Notes: generated by a model not told the origin, from the letters alone. Numbered from the stretch's first letter, positions 1-7,854 are shown. The stretch: 20,169 nucleotides of DNA from Steroidobacteraceae bacterium (GCA_013044085.1 JABEVI010000078.1:1-20169), one strand, 5' to 3'. Program-made: numbers and translations.

Positions 1-936
1 CCCGTGCACCGTCCGGTGCAACTCGGCCGATCGATCGTGCTCACCGTGAGCGCCGACCGGCGCTTCCTGTATGCGGGCCATTTGAGCGGTCCGGGCGAGG
101 CGGCCGTGCTTGCGTTCGCGATCGATGCGGCCAGCGGGCACTTGGCGCCGCTCGGGGTGACGCGCCTGGTCGAGACGACGGCCTACCTGTCGATCGATCG
201 CAGTGGCCGCTTCTTGCTGAGCGCCTCTTATGCCGGCAACAGCGTGTCCGTGCATCCGATCGGCGTCGATGGATGCATCGGCGCCGTCTCGCAAATCATC
301 GACACGCAACCGAAGGCGCATTGCATCATCACCGACCCGTCGAACCGCTTTGCGTTGCATACGAGTCTCGGCGCCGACCTCATCTACCAGGCGCATTTCG
401 ACGCCTCGAGCGGCCGGCTTACGCCGAACGTCCCTCCCGCTACCCGGGCGCGCGCGAAATCCGGGCCGCGATTCCTCACGTTCGCGCCGAACGCGTCCCG
501 CGTCTACGCGATCAACGAACTCGACGGCACCGTCGACGTGTACCCGTTCGACCCGGCCGCGGGCACGCTCGGTGTGCCTCTGCAAACGATTCAATTGCTG
601 CCCGAGCGTTTCGCGGGTCAGCCCTGGGGGGGCGACATCCATTTTCGCCCCGACGCAGGGTTTTTGTACGTCTCTGAACGCACCACCAGCATGATCACTT
701 CGTTCGAGGTCGATCAGGCGAGCGGCCGGTTGGCGCGAATCGATGCCTATCCGACGGTCCGCCAGCCGCGCGCCTTCGCGATCGACCCGTCCGGGACCCA
801 TCTGGTCGCGGTCGGACAGCTGTCGCATACCGCGGCGCTTTATCTGATCGACGCGGCGAGCGGCGAGTTGATCGGGCGCGGCGAGTATGCGGTCGGCAAG
901 AACCCGACCTGGGTCGAGATCATCGCGCTGCGCTAG
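1..936 (+). CDS. pgl: 6-phosphogluconolactonase-like beta-propeller lactonase (5' partial)
   Basis: This looks like a seven-bladed beta-propeller lactonase of the YbhE/Pgl family, which hydrolyses 6-phosphogluconolactone in the oxidative pentose phosphate pathway in the cytosol. The reading frame is open from base 1, so the start lies outside the window. Against the roughly 330-residue E. coli protein as I remember it, about 35 N-terminal residues are missing. Propeller repeats recur as 'SADRRFLYAGHL', 'SIDRSGRFLLSASYAGNSVSV', 'GPRFLTFAPN...VYAINELDGTVDVY', 'GGDIHFRPDAGFLYVSERT' and 'QPRAFAIDPSGTHLVAVGQ'. The end 'YAVGKNPTWVEIIAL' matches the family C-terminus. The GTG at position 4 is in frame but is unlikely to be the true start, because a whole blade would be lost. 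The exact lactone substrate is inferred from family only. The gene ends 64 bp before a tRNA gene. Confidence 0.85.
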   Translation, partial: PVHRPVQLGRSIVLTVSADRRFLYAGHLSGPGEAAVLAFAIDAASGHLAPLGVTRLVETTAYLSIDRSGRFLLSASYAGNSVSVHPIGVDGCIGAVSQIIDTQPKAHCIITDPSNRFALHTSLGADLIYQAHFDASSGRLTPNVPPATRARAKSGPRFLTFAPNASRVYAINELDGTVDVYPFDPAAGTLGVPLQTIQLLPERFAGQPWGGDIHFRPDAGFLYVSERTTSMITSFEVDQASGRLARIDAYPTVRQPRAFAIDPSGTHLVAVGQLSHTAALYLIDAASGELIGRGEYAVGKNPTWVEIIALR

Positions 937-954
937 CCGCGCGGGGCGGCACAG

Positions 955-984
955 TGGACGCACCGCAGCCTCAGCGGGTACTAT
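955..984 (+). promoter_or_regulatory. Candidate tRNA-Arg promoter
   Basis: A -35-like TGGACG (955-960) and a -10-like TACTAT (979-984) are separated by 18 bp. They are followed by the GC-rich stretch GCGGCCCCGC just before the tRNA. A GC-rich discriminator is typical of stable-RNA promoters under stringent control. The match is moderate (4/6 and 4/6), so this is a prediction only. Confidence 0.4.
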
Positions 985-1000
985 CGCGGCCCCGCTGCAT

Positions 1001-1077
1001 GCGCCCGTAGCTCAGCTGGATAGAGTATTGGCCTCCGAAGCCAAGGGTCGTGGGTTCGAATCCCGCCGGGCGCGCCA
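1001..1077 (+). tRNA. tRNA-Arg (anticodon CCG)
   Basis: The sequence folds as a complete cloverleaf. The acceptor arm is GCGCCCG/CGGGCGC with discriminator G and an encoded CCA at 1075-1077. The D arm is GCTC...GAGT, the anticodon stem TTGGC/GCCAA, and the T arm GTGGG-TTCGAAT-CCCGC. The loop CTCCGAA places CCG at positions 34-36, so it reads the arginine codon CGG. CCA is genomically encoded. No integrase gene or duplicated 3' end is present, so there is no sign that it serves as an integration site. Confidence 0.96.
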
Positions 1078-1111
1078 TCTTGCGGATTGCGAACCGGTGC
1101 GCGTTCGGTGG

Positions 1112-1687
1112 CTAGCCGTTTGCGCGGGTTTCGATGCGCCGGTCCGGTATGAACCAGAGGCACGCGACGAGCACGTACAGCGCGAGTCCGGCCGGGGGGG
1201 TCACGAAACTCAGCGCGATACCGATCGCATAGATCGCGATCGAGATCAGCCCCTTAGTGTCCCGGCCGAAGGCGGTCGCGAGCGGCGAATCCCGGCCGTT
1301 CGTCGCGGCCAGACAGCGGGCGAGGTTGTAATACGCGATCGCGGCCATCAACAGCACGCCGCCGTAAACCGCCACCGGCGCCGTGGCGAAGTGATTGCCG
1401 TCCATCCATGCGGTCACGAACGGAATCAGGGATAACCAGAACAACAGGTGCAGGTTGGCCCAGAGCACCGCCCCATTGACGCTCTTGGCCGCGTGCAGCA
1501 TGTGGTGGTGATTGTTCCAGTAGATGCCGACGTAGATGAAGCTGAGCACGTAGCTCAAGAACGTCGGCACGATCTCTCGAAGCGCCGCGAACCCGGCGCC
1601 GCGTGGCGTTCTCAGTTCGAGGACCATGATCGTGATGATGATCGCGATCACACCGTCGCTGAACGCCTCCATACGTCCCTTGCCCAT
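1112..1687 (-). CDS. TMEM175/DUF1211 family membrane protein
   Basis: A 191-residue integral membrane protein of the TMEM175 (DUF1211) family, whose characterised members are potassium channels. The N-terminal signature 'RMEAFSDGVIAIIITIMVLEL' (residues 5-25) carries the conserved FSD motif (9-11) at the start of the first helix. About five further hydrophobic segments follow, near residues 40-58, 76-95, 105-125, 147-163 and 166-180, with a short basic tail. The length is normal for bacterial members. The ATG at 1687 lies directly before the signature, leaving little room for another start. The gene lies 42 bp downstream of dsbA on the same strand and could be its last co-transcribed partner. 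Potassium transport is family knowledge, not shown here. Confidence 0.85.
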   Translation of the reverse strand: MGKGRMEAFSDGVIAIIITIMVLELRTPRGAGFAALREIVPTFLSYVLSFIYVGIYWNNHHHMLHAAKSVNGAVLWANLHLLFWLSLIPFVTAWMDGNHFATAPVAVYGGVLLMAAIAYYNLARCLAATNGRDSPLATAFGRDTKGLISIAIYAIGIALSFVTPPAGLALYVLVACLWFIPDRRIETRANG

Positions 1688-1729
1688 CAGGACTCCGTGC
1701 GCATGGGGCGCACCCAGGCGCGGCGTCGA

Positions 1730-2596
1730 TCAATGCTTGTGTTCGATCGCCGACAGATCGTTGACGAGGTCGATCAGGCGATGTTCGCCACCCGCCGTGC
1801 CGACGTCCGCAACGTACTTGCCGTTGATCACGAAGGTCGGCACGCCGGTGATGTGATAGCGCTCCATCTGTTCGTCGGCATGCCGCAAGTCGGTCTCGAC
1901 CGTGAAGGAGTGGTAGGCGTTCTGGAACGCCTGCGCCGAAACACCGTGTTTGGTGACGAACGCGAGCTGCATGCGCTCCGAGTCGGCGTCGGTGTTGCCG
2001 GTCAGCGGATCGTTGTTGACGTGGATCTCATTGAAGATCGCCGTGTGCAACTGATCGATCTTGCCGAGGCTTTCAAGTGTGTAGTAAAGACGGGCGAGCG
2101 CACGTTGGCTCGGTCCCCACATGACCGGGATACGATAGAACGCTATGTAGGGGGCCTTGGTCTTGCGCCACGCCTGGACGAGGGGGTCGAGCGCATAGCA
2201 GTGCGGGCATGCGTACCAGAAGAACTCGATCACCTCGACCTTGCCGGGCGGAGCGAAGGTCGGCTGCGCCGGTACGAGGCGGGTGTAATTGACGCCCTCT
2301 TGCCACATCGACGGTCCGCTCAAGGTTTCGGCATTTGCGGTACCCGAGACGGCCGCGACCGCGGCGTACAGCGGATTGTGTTCGCCGGTGTTGCCCTTGC
2401 CCGCGCTGACGCTCGCCGATTTCTCTTCGTTGAGCTGTTTGATCGCGGCCGGCCCCATCGACATCGCCGTGGATGCCGCGGTGCTCGCGGCCGTCGAGGC
2501 CGCTGGATTTGCGCCGCCCGTCGTCGGGTGCTTCGCGCACGCGGCGAGGACCAGACCAAGACCGAGCAGCAATGAGAGGCGGAGCGGGCGGGTCAT
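1730..2596 (-). CDS. dsbA: DsbA-family thiol:disulfide oxidoreductase, predicted lipoprotein
   Basis: A 288-residue thioredoxin-fold protein predicted to introduce disulfides into exported proteins. The active site is CPHC at residues 130-133 in 'EFFWYACPHCYALDP', and the cis-proline loop is 'TGVPTFVINGKY' near the C-terminus. The N-terminus is a lipoprotein signal peptide with lipobox LAAC (Cys20), so it should be membrane-anchored in the periplasm rather than soluble like E. coli DsbA. Between the lipobox and the DsbA domain is an unusual extension of about 90 residues rich in Ala, Ser and Thr, including AAST repeats (residues 32-44). Typical DsbA is about 210 residues. The ATG overlaps the TGA of the cytochrome c4 gene by one base (TGATG), indicating translational coupling. 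The cytochrome c4-dsbA neighbourhood is known in other gammaproteobacteria. Confidence 0.92.
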   Translation of the reverse strand: MTRPLRLSLLLGLGLVLAACAKHPTTGGANPAASTAASTAASTAMSMGPAAIKQLNEEKSASVSAGKGNTGEHNPLYAAVAAVSGTANAETLSGPSMWQEGVNYTRLVPAQPTFAPPGKVEVIEFFWYACPHCYALDPLVQAWRKTKAPYIAFYRIPVMWGPSQRALARLYYTLESLGKIDQLHTAIFNEIHVNNDPLTGNTDADSERMQLAFVTKHGVSAQAFQNAYHSFTVETDLRHADEQMERYHITGVPTFVINGKYVADVGTAGGEHRLIDLVNDLSAIEHKH

Positions 2597-3204
2597 CAGC
2601 GTATCCCCTTCACATAGGAAGCCACGTTGCGCATGTCATCGGCGGTGAGCCGTTTGGCAATCACCTCCATGATGTTATTCGGTCCGGTCATGCGTGCCCC
2701 CGACGCATAGTCTTGCAGTTGCTTGATTACGTAGGTGGCGTGCTGGCCGCGCAGCGCCGGAATCTTGCCCGGTTCGTTGCCCGCCGCCGTGGGGCCGTGA
2801 CAACCCATGCACGCCGGCACGCCGCTCGATCGATCACCGCCGCGGTATAGTTTTTCTCCGGCCTTCCAATACTTTGGATCGGCCTGCAGCCCGGTGTTGG
2901 GCAGGCTGTTGAAATACGCGCCGAGGTCCTCCATGTCCTGTGGCGTCAGTGCGGCGACGTTCGCCGCCATGATCGGATTCGGACGCTTGCCGCTCTTGAA
3001 GTTTTGCAACTGTTCGGTGATGTAACCGGCGCCGAGTCCGGCGAGGCTCGGCCACTGCGGATTGAGGCTGTTGCCCGTGGCGCCATGACAAGCCTTGCAA
3101 ACGACGGCTTTCGTGGCGCCGACCTGTGCATTGCCGCTCGAGAAGGCCGTCCCGCTGATGATTGAGCCGCTGATCGCTGCTGCAAGAATCCAAAATCGCT
3201 TCAT
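2596..3204 (-). CDS. Diheme cytochrome c4
   Basis: A 202-residue periplasmic cytochrome c with two haem-binding sites, CKACH (36-40) and CMGCH (132-136), in two similar halves: the layout of cytochrome c4, which passes electrons to terminal oxidases. Candidate axial methionines are in 'NPIMAANV' (Met79) and 'NNIMEV' (Met179). An N-terminal Sec signal (residues 1 to about 22, 'MKRFWILAAAISGSIISGTAFS') exports it. The start at 3204 is chosen because it places this signal peptide at the N-terminus; the open frame extends 20 codons further upstream without signal-like character. It is divergent from engB (83 bp between starts) and is followed without a gap by dsbA. The pairing may be functional, since c-type cytochrome assembly depends on cysteine redox state. 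Confidence 0.94.
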   Translation of the reverse strand: MKRFWILAAAISGSIISGTAFSSGNAQVGATKAVVCKACHGATGNSLNPQWPSLAGLGAGYITEQLQNFKSGKRPNPIMAANVAALTPQDMEDLGAYFNSLPNTGLQADPKYWKAGEKLYRGGDRSSGVPACMGCHGPTAAGNEPGKIPALRGQHATYVIKQLQDYASGARMTGPNNIMEVIAKRLTADDMRNVASYVKGIR

Positions 3205-3287
3205 GATCGCGCTGTACCCTCTTAGCTGAACCGACTTCGCCGCCAAATTGTACACTAGGGTCAATAATTTACGTGCAATGGACGGCT

Positions 3288-3878
3288 ATGTCGACCTATC
3301 GGAATGTGAAATTCTTGACAAGTGCGGCGAGCGCTCGACAGCTTATCGAGGATCAGGGCCGTGAAGTGGCGTTCGCGGGCCGGTCGAATGCAGGAAAATC
3401 CACCGCGATCAACGCGATCACGCAACGCAGCGGGCTGGCGCGGGTCAGTCGCACGCCGGGACGCACCCAGCTGATCAATTTCTTCGAGCTTGTCCCCGGG
3501 CGACGCTTCGTCGACCTGCCGGGTTATGGCTTTGCCAAGGTGCCGGCCGCCGTGCGTGAAAATTGGCTCGAGCTGATGCAGCTGTATTTCGATACGCGCG
3601 AATCCCTCGTCGGCCTCGTGTTGATCGTCGACAGTCGGCGCGGACTGGGTGAACAGGACGTTGTCATGCTCGAGTGGGCGCTCGCCAAAGGCCGCGGTGC
3701 GCATGTTCTGCTGAGCAAATCGGACAAGTTGAACCGCCGGGACTCGACGCGGGTGCTGCGCGAGACCGAGGAGGCGTGCGCGGACGCGGCGGTCACGGTG
3801 CAGCTTTTTTCCGCCCATGCCCGCGACGGCATCGAGGAGGCTCGCAGCGTCATGGACGCGTGGCTCGCCGAGGAGTAA
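3288..3878 (+). CDS. engB: Ribosome biogenesis GTP-binding protein EngB (YihA/YsxC)
   Basis: A 196-residue TRAFAC-class GTPase needed for assembly of the large ribosomal subunit. All G motifs are visible: G1 GRSNAGKST (31-39), G2 in RTPGRT (55-60), G3 DLPGYGFAKVP (76-86), G4 SKSDKLNR (143-150) and G5 SAHA (175-178). Length and motif spacing are standard. The ATG at 3288 is preferred, giving 'MSTYRNVKFL'. A GTG five codons upstream (3273) is possible but has no better ribosome-binding site. It is divergent from cytochrome c4 and converges on polA; its stop codon touches the T-tract of a minus-strand terminator. The polA-engB-cytochrome c4-dsbA neighbourhood is a conserved gammaproteobacterial arrangement. 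Confidence 0.96.
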   Translation: MSTYRNVKFLTSAASARQLIEDQGREVAFAGRSNAGKSTAINAITQRSGLARVSRTPGRTQLINFFELVPGRRFVDLPGYGFAKVPAAVRENWLELMQLYFDTRESLVGLVLIVDSRRGLGEQDVVMLEWALAKGRGAHVLLSKSDKLNRRDSTRVLRETEEACADAAVTVQLFSAHARDGIEEARSVMDAWLAEE

Positions 3879-3918
3879 AAAAAGGCCCCGATGGTTGCTC
3901 GAAAGCGGCCATCGGGGC
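3877..3918 (-). terminator. Rho-independent terminator for the polA transcript
   Basis: A perfect 10-bp inverted repeat, GCCCCGATGG (3885-3894) and CCATCGGGGC (3909-3918), is followed on the minus strand by seven T (complement of 3877-3883). The polarity fits leftward transcription from polA, about 180 bp downstream of its stop. The T-tract overlaps the TAA of engB. In the plus direction the hairpin has no T-tract, but it may still slow transcription leaving engB. Confidence 0.85.
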
Positions 3919-4100
3919 AGACCAACCCGGCATGGGGATGACAGACCGGGTCTTCCCGCTCAGGGAGAAGAGCGGGGAGCGATTGTGTCGCTCGCAGGAT
4001 TAGATGGGGTCAGATCGGCAAAGTTCCAGAGGACCTTAAAAAAATCTCTGGGGCGCTCTAAGTGCCTAAAAACACTGGCTTCGGCGCTTGGCGTCGGCCT
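3919..4100. other. Non-coding spacer between engB and polA
   Basis: This 182-bp gap has no convincing gene. It holds A-rich runs (for example 4037-4045), a weak 6-bp inverted repeat CCAGAG/CTCTGG (4027-4032 and 4047-4052) with a 14-nt loop, and the string ATGGGGTCAGATC near 4004, which resembles sequence seen around REP-type elements. None of these is strong enough to name. Confidence 0.5.
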
Positions 4101-6821
4101 CTAATGAGCCTCGTCCCAATTGTGGCCGATGCCGACGTCGACCTTCAACGGCACAGCGAGATTGGCGCCACGCACCATTCGGTCGCGCAATTCGCCGACA
4201 ACCGCATCGATGGCGGCGGCGTCTACCTCCAGGACGAGTTCGTCGTGGACTTGCATGATCAATCGGGCCGGCACGGCCTCGCGCCTGATCCAGGCATCGA
4301 CGTCGATCATCGCGCGTTTGATGATGTCGGCGGCGGTGCCTTGCATCGGCGCGTTGATCGCGCTGCGTTCGGCGTATTGGCGCCGCGCTTGATCACGAGA
4401 GCGAATCTCGGGCAAATAGAGCCGCCGCCCGAAGACCGTCTCGACGTAGCCGCGATCGCGCGCCTTGGCGCGCGTCTCGTCCATGAAGCGCTTGACGCCG
4501 GGATAGCGTTCGAAGTACCGGTCCACGTAGGCTTGCGCATCGGCGCGGCCGATGCCGATCTGGCGTGCCAGCCCGAAGGCCGACATGCCATAGATGAGCC
4601 CGAAATTGATTGCCTTCGCCGCGCGGCGCTGATCCGCCGTGACCGCCTCTTCAGGCAGTCCGAATACTTCCGAGGCGGTGGCGCGATGCACGTCGCGGTC
4701 CTGCGCGAACGCTTGCAGCAGCGCCTCGTCCCCGGACAGGTGCGCCATGATCCGCAGCTCGATCTGCGAATAGTCCGCGGCCACCAGCGCCTGACCGGGC
4801 GGCGCGATGAAGGCCTGACGGATCCGGCGTCCCTCAGGAGTGCGGACCGGAATGTTCTGCAGGTTCGGATCCGACGAGGACAGCCGCCCGGTCGCCGCGG
4901 TCGCCTGGTGATAGGAGGTGTGGATCCGCCCGGTGGACGGCTCGATCCGCTCCGGCAGGGTATCGGTGTACGTCGACTTGAGCTTGGCGATGCCGCGGTA
5001 CTCGAGGATGAGCCGCGGCATCGCGTGCTCCGCCGCGAGTTCTTCGAGAACGTCCTCGGCCGTCGAGGGCTGTCCGGTCGGTGTTTTGCGGATCACCGCG
5101 ATGCCGAGCTTGCCGAAGAGAATCTCCTGCAGCTGCTTCGGTGAATCGAGGTTGAACGGCCCGCCCGCCTGGCCGTGCACCTCGGCCTCGAGCTCGTGCA
5201 TGCGGATTGCGAGCTCCGTGCTCTGTGTCTTCAGCCGGTCGCGATCCACGAGCACACCGGTGCGCTCCATCCGGTAGAGCACGTCCACCAAGGGCTGCTC
5301 GATCGTCTCGTAGAGCGCCTTCAGCGTCGGTTCGGCCTCGATTCGCGGCCACAATGCCTGGTGAAGCTGCCACGTGACGTCGGCGTCCTCGGCCGCGTAT
5401 TCGGTGGCACGGGCGACTTCGACTTGGTTGAAACGTAGTTGCTTGGCGCCCCTGCCGGCGACATCCTCGTAATGGATCGTCTTGATGCCGAGGTAGTGCG
5501 CGGCGAGCGAGTCCATGTCGTGCCGGCTCGCGGTGCTGTTGAGCACATAGGACTCGAGCATCGAGTCGTAGCGCTGGCCGGCGAGTGCTATGCCGTGGTT
5601 CGCCAAGACGTGGCGGTCGTATTTCAGATGATGGCCGAGCTTGGGCCGTGCCGGGTCCTCGAGCCAGGGTTTGAGCGCCGCAAGCACGCTGTCGCGATCG
5701 AGTTGCGGCGGCGCGCCCGCATAGTCATGGCTCAGCGGCACGTAGGCCGCGGCGCCCGACTCGACCGAGAACGACAGACCGACGATGCGTGCGCGCATGT
5801 AATCGAGGCTGTCGGTCTCGGTGTCGAACGCGGTCAGCGGCGCCCTCTCGAGTACGCCGAGCCAGGCATCGAGCGCCGCCCGTTCGGTGATCATCTCGTA
5901 GCGTCGCGTCGAGACCGGTGCGGCGGCCGGCGCCTGCGTCCCGGTGACGGGCGCCTGTGCCGCGGCGGCCGGCGCCGGCAGCGATCGCAACAGCACCCGG
6001 AGCTCGAGTCTGGTGTACAGCGCGCCCAGGGCGGGCACGTCCGGGGCGGACTCGCGCAGATCCTCCGGCCCGAGTTCGAGTGGCACGTCGGTCACGATCG
6101 TCGCCAGCCGCCGCGAGAGCGTGAGAATGGCGAGTTCGGCGCGCAGGTTCTCGCCGACCTTGCCCGGAATGTCGGCGGCATGCTCGATGAGGGCGTCGAG
6201 TGTCTGGAACTGGCGCAGCCATTTGGCCGCGGTCTTCGGTCCGACCCCGGAGATTCCCGGAATGTTGTCTGCGCTGTCGCCGACGAGGGCGAGATAATCG
6301 ACAATTTGTTCCGGAAAGACGTCGAATTTCGCCTTGACGCCCCCGCGGTCGAGACGGGTGTTGCTCATCGTGTTGACGAGCTCGATGCCGGGTGCGACCA
6401 GCTGCGCCATGTCCTTGTCGCCGGTCGAAATGAGCACCGCGAAGCCGGCGGCGGCGCCCCGCCTCGCCAGCGTGCCGATCACATCGTCGGCCTCGACGCC
6501 CGGGATCTGAAGCATTGGCAAGCCCATCGCCGCCACCAGGCTCAGCAGCGGTTGAATTTGCGCACGCAAATCCTCCGGCATCGGCGGCCGATGCGCCTTG
6601 TATTGCTCGAACAAATCATCGCGGAACGTGCGGCCCGGTGCATCGAAGACGACCGCCACCCGATCCGGGGCCTCATCCTTCAGGAGTTTGTTCAGCATGT
6701 TGGCGACGCCGAGCACCGCGCCGGTCGGCTCGCCACGGGAATTGGTGAGCGGCGGCAGGGCGTGGAACGCGCGGTACAAATAAGAGGAGCCGTCGACGAG
6801 GACGAGTTTGCGCGCGCTCAT
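4101..6821 (-). CDS. polA: DNA polymerase I
   Basis: A full-length 906-residue family A DNA polymerase for Okazaki-fragment processing and repair synthesis. Residues 1 to about 280 are the 5'-3' flap nuclease, with the conserved acidic stretches 'GVEADD', 'TGDKDMAQL' and 'GDSADNIPGISGVG'. An Ala/Pro-rich linker (about 281-305) follows. Residues about 310-500 are the 3'-5' exonuclease, apparently proofreading-competent: Exo I FDTETDSL (Asp333, Glu335), Exo II around 'LGHHLKYDRHVL', Exo III 'YAAEDADVTW'. The polymerase domain has motif A DYSQIELR (683-690), motif B 'RRAAKAINFGLIYG' (732-745) and motif C QVHDE (857-861). The start at 6821 is supported by AAGGGG about 6 nt upstream. It lies 19 bp downstream of lptM and probably shares its transcript; a strong terminator lies beyond its 3' end. 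Confidence 0.98.
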   Translation of the reverse strand: MSARKLVLVDGSSYLYRAFHALPPLTNSRGEPTGAVLGVANMLNKLLKDEAPDRVAVVFDAPGRTFRDDLFEQYKAHRPPMPEDLRAQIQPLLSLVAAMGLPMLQIPGVEADDVIGTLARRGAAAGFAVLISTGDKDMAQLVAPGIELVNTMSNTRLDRGGVKAKFDVFPEQIVDYLALVGDSADNIPGISGVGPKTAAKWLRQFQTLDALIEHAADIPGKVGENLRAELAILTLSRRLATIVTDVPLELGPEDLRESAPDVPALGALYTRLELRVLLRSLPAPAAAAQAPVTGTQAPAAAPVSTRRYEMITERAALDAWLGVLERAPLTAFDTETDSLDYMRARIVGLSFSVESGAAAYVPLSHDYAGAPPQLDRDSVLAALKPWLEDPARPKLGHHLKYDRHVLANHGIALAGQRYDSMLESYVLNSTASRHDMDSLAAHYLGIKTIHYEDVAGRGAKQLRFNQVEVARATEYAAEDADVTWQLHQALWPRIEAEPTLKALYETIEQPLVDVLYRMERTGVLVDRDRLKTQSTELAIRMHELEAEVHGQAGGPFNLDSPKQLQEILFGKLGIAVIRKTPTGQPSTAEDVLEELAAEHAMPRLILEYRGIAKLKSTYTDTLPERIEPSTGRIHTSYHQATAATGRLSSSDPNLQNIPVRTPEGRRIRQAFIAPPGQALVAADYSQIELRIMAHLSGDEALLQAFAQDRDVHRATASEVFGLPEEAVTADQRRAAKAINFGLIYGMSAFGLARQIGIGRADAQAYVDRYFERYPGVKRFMDETRAKARDRGYVETVFGRRLYLPEIRSRDQARRQYAERSAINAPMQGTAADIIKRAMIDVDAWIRREAVPARLIMQVHDELVLEVDAAAIDAVVGELRDRMVRGANLAVPLKVDVGIGHNWDEAH

Positions 6822-6840
6822 CGGCGCCCCTTAAAAGAAG

Positions 6841-6984
6841 TCAAGGATGCCGCGGATTTGAAGGCGCAGCCGACGGTATCCGCGCCGGCCGTGGCAGGTG
6901 GGTGCCCGGCAGGATCAGCGGACCCCTCTGGCCGCAACCGCTCAGCAGCGCCGCCAAGGCGGCCGCCATGCACAGATATCTCAT
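6841..6984 (-). CDS. lptM: LptM-like small lipoprotein (YifL family)
   Basis: A 47-residue lipoprotein. The signal peptide 'MRYLCMAAALAALLSGC' ends in lipobox LSGC (Cys17) and is followed by GQRGPLILP, the conserved 'CGxxGPLxLP' motif of LptM. That protein helps the LptD-LptE lipopolysaccharide translocon mature in the outer membrane. The remainder is a short Pro/Arg-rich tail. The start at 6984 gives a normal signal peptide; the open frame continues upstream but would add an Arg-rich stretch of 21 residues that does not fit export. It is too short to be found by length alone, but the motif is diagnostic. It lies 34 bp after the FKBP gene and 19 bp before polA. LptM is more often seen beside lysA, so this location is less usual. 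Confidence 0.85.
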   Translation of the reverse strand: MRYLCMAAALAALLSGCGQRGPLILPGTHLPRPARIPSAAPSNPRHP

Positions 6985-7018
6985 GCGCCGAGTATAGTCC
7001 GAGCGCCTCGCGATCCGA

Positions 7019-7786
7019 TCATCGCGACTGCGGCGGGGCAACGGCATGCGGAGCCGCCGCGCCGCCCACGGCCGGCGGGTGTTTGACGCTCAACAGGTCG
7101 ACGTCGAAGATCAGCAGGGATCCGGGCGGAATGCCGGGCCGCGGGCTTTGTCCGTAAGCGAGGTCCGGTGGAATGAACAATTCCCATTTTGCTCCCGGCC
7201 GCATCATCGCGAGCGCTTGCTGCCAGCCCTTGATGACCTGGTCGACCGGGAACGACGCCGGCTTGCCGTGCTTGTAGGAACTGTCGAACTCGGTGCCGTC
7301 GATCAGGCGGCCGCGGTATTGAACGGTGACGATGTCGGTCGGCGACGGCGGTGGGGCCTTCGAATCGCCGGCCGCGAGGATGCGGTATTGCAATCCCGTC
7401 GCGGCCGTCTTCACGCCCGGTCGCCTGCCATTGCGTGCCAGGAAGGCTCGCGCGGCCGCTTCGTGGCGCGCAAGGCTCGCCTGCATCACCTGGCGCACGA
7501 ATTCCTGCAGGCGTTGCTGATCCGCTGGATCGGCCTGCTTGCCGGCGAGGCCCGCCTTGACGCCACGGGCAAGGGCGCTGATCGACACTTGGTGGGTGAT
7601 CCCGATCCGTTGCATCTGGGAACCGAAGTTGAGGCCGAGGATGTAGCCTGCCTGGTCGGCCCTCAGCGTCGTCGCGACCGGTTTGTGCACCGCGGCCACC
7701 GGCGCCGCGAGGGCCGCGAGCGGGGCGATGAGGAGCGTGAGTGCGACGCCGGTGCGTGCCAACGATCCGTCGTTTGGGAATTTCAT
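7019..7786 (-). CDS. FKBP-type peptidyl-prolyl isomerase, periplasmic (FkpA/Mip-like)
   Basis: A 255-residue exported prolyl isomerase with chaperone-type architecture. Residues 1 to about 28 form a signal peptide ('ALTLLIAPLAALAAPVAA'). Residues about 45-120 form the helical FKBP N-terminal dimerisation domain ('QAGYILGLNFGSQMQ'). Residues about 150-235 form the catalytic FKBP domain, with the usual pocket residues in VQYRGRLIDGTEFDSS (155-170), 'VIKGWQQAL' and 'IPPDLAYG...GIPPGSLLIFDVDLL'. The tail is Ala/Pro-rich. The start at 7786 is chosen because it creates the signal peptide and has GAAG about 5 nt upstream; the frame opens earlier but would place residues ahead of the signal. It follows argH by 68 bp on the same strand. 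No terminator is visible between them, so read-through from the arg genes is possible, though no functional link is evident. Confidence 0.92.
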   Translation of the reverse strand: MKFPNDGSLARTGVALTLLIAPLAALAAPVAAVHKPVATTLRADQAGYILGLNFGSQMQRIGITHQVSISALARGVKAGLAGKQADPADQQRLQEFVRQVMQASLARHEAAARAFLARNGRRPGVKTAATGLQYRILAAGDSKAPPPSPTDIVTVQYRGRLIDGTEFDSSYKHGKPASFPVDQVIKGWQQALAMMRPGAKWELFIPPDLAYGQSPRPGIPPGSLLIFDVDLLSVKHPPAVGGAAAPHAVAPPQSR

Positions 7787-7854
7787 GGTCTTCGTAACTT
7801 GCCTCGTTCGTGGTGGAATCGAACTCAGGTGCATGGCGCGGCGGCACCGGCTGA

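Noticed and set aside
1001..1077. tRNA-Arg as an attachment site of an integrated element
   Set aside because: No integrase, no repeated tRNA 3' end, and ordinary chromosomal genes on both sides.
887..1435. Open frame running across the tRNA-Arg gene on the plus strand
   Set aside because: It reads through the tRNA and antisense to the TMEM175-like gene, is Arg-rich, and has no domain; it is a shadow frame.
3247..3256. Overlapping -10-like sequences (TACACT on plus, TACAAT on minus) between engB and cytochrome c4
   Set aside because: Neither has a convincing -35 at 16-18 bp; divergent promoters must exist here but cannot be placed.
4027..4052. CCAGAG/CTCTGG inverted repeat with A-run as a second polA terminator
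   Set aside because: Only 6 bp, 14-nt loop containing the A-run instead of following it; the 3877-3918 hairpin is far stronger.
6991..6996. TATACT on the minus strand just before lptM
   Set aside because: It would give a nearly leaderless lptM transcript and the -35 is poor; it may be chance.
5439..7157. Long plus-strand open frame (572 codons) opposite polA
   Set aside because: It is the antisense of polA codons in a GC-rich genome, Arg/Gly/Ala-rich, with no motif or ribosome-binding site.
7787..7854. Possible frameshifted C-terminus of argH between argH and the FKBP gene
   Set aside because: No frame encodes sequence like the lyase C-terminal helices, so the short end seems genuine.
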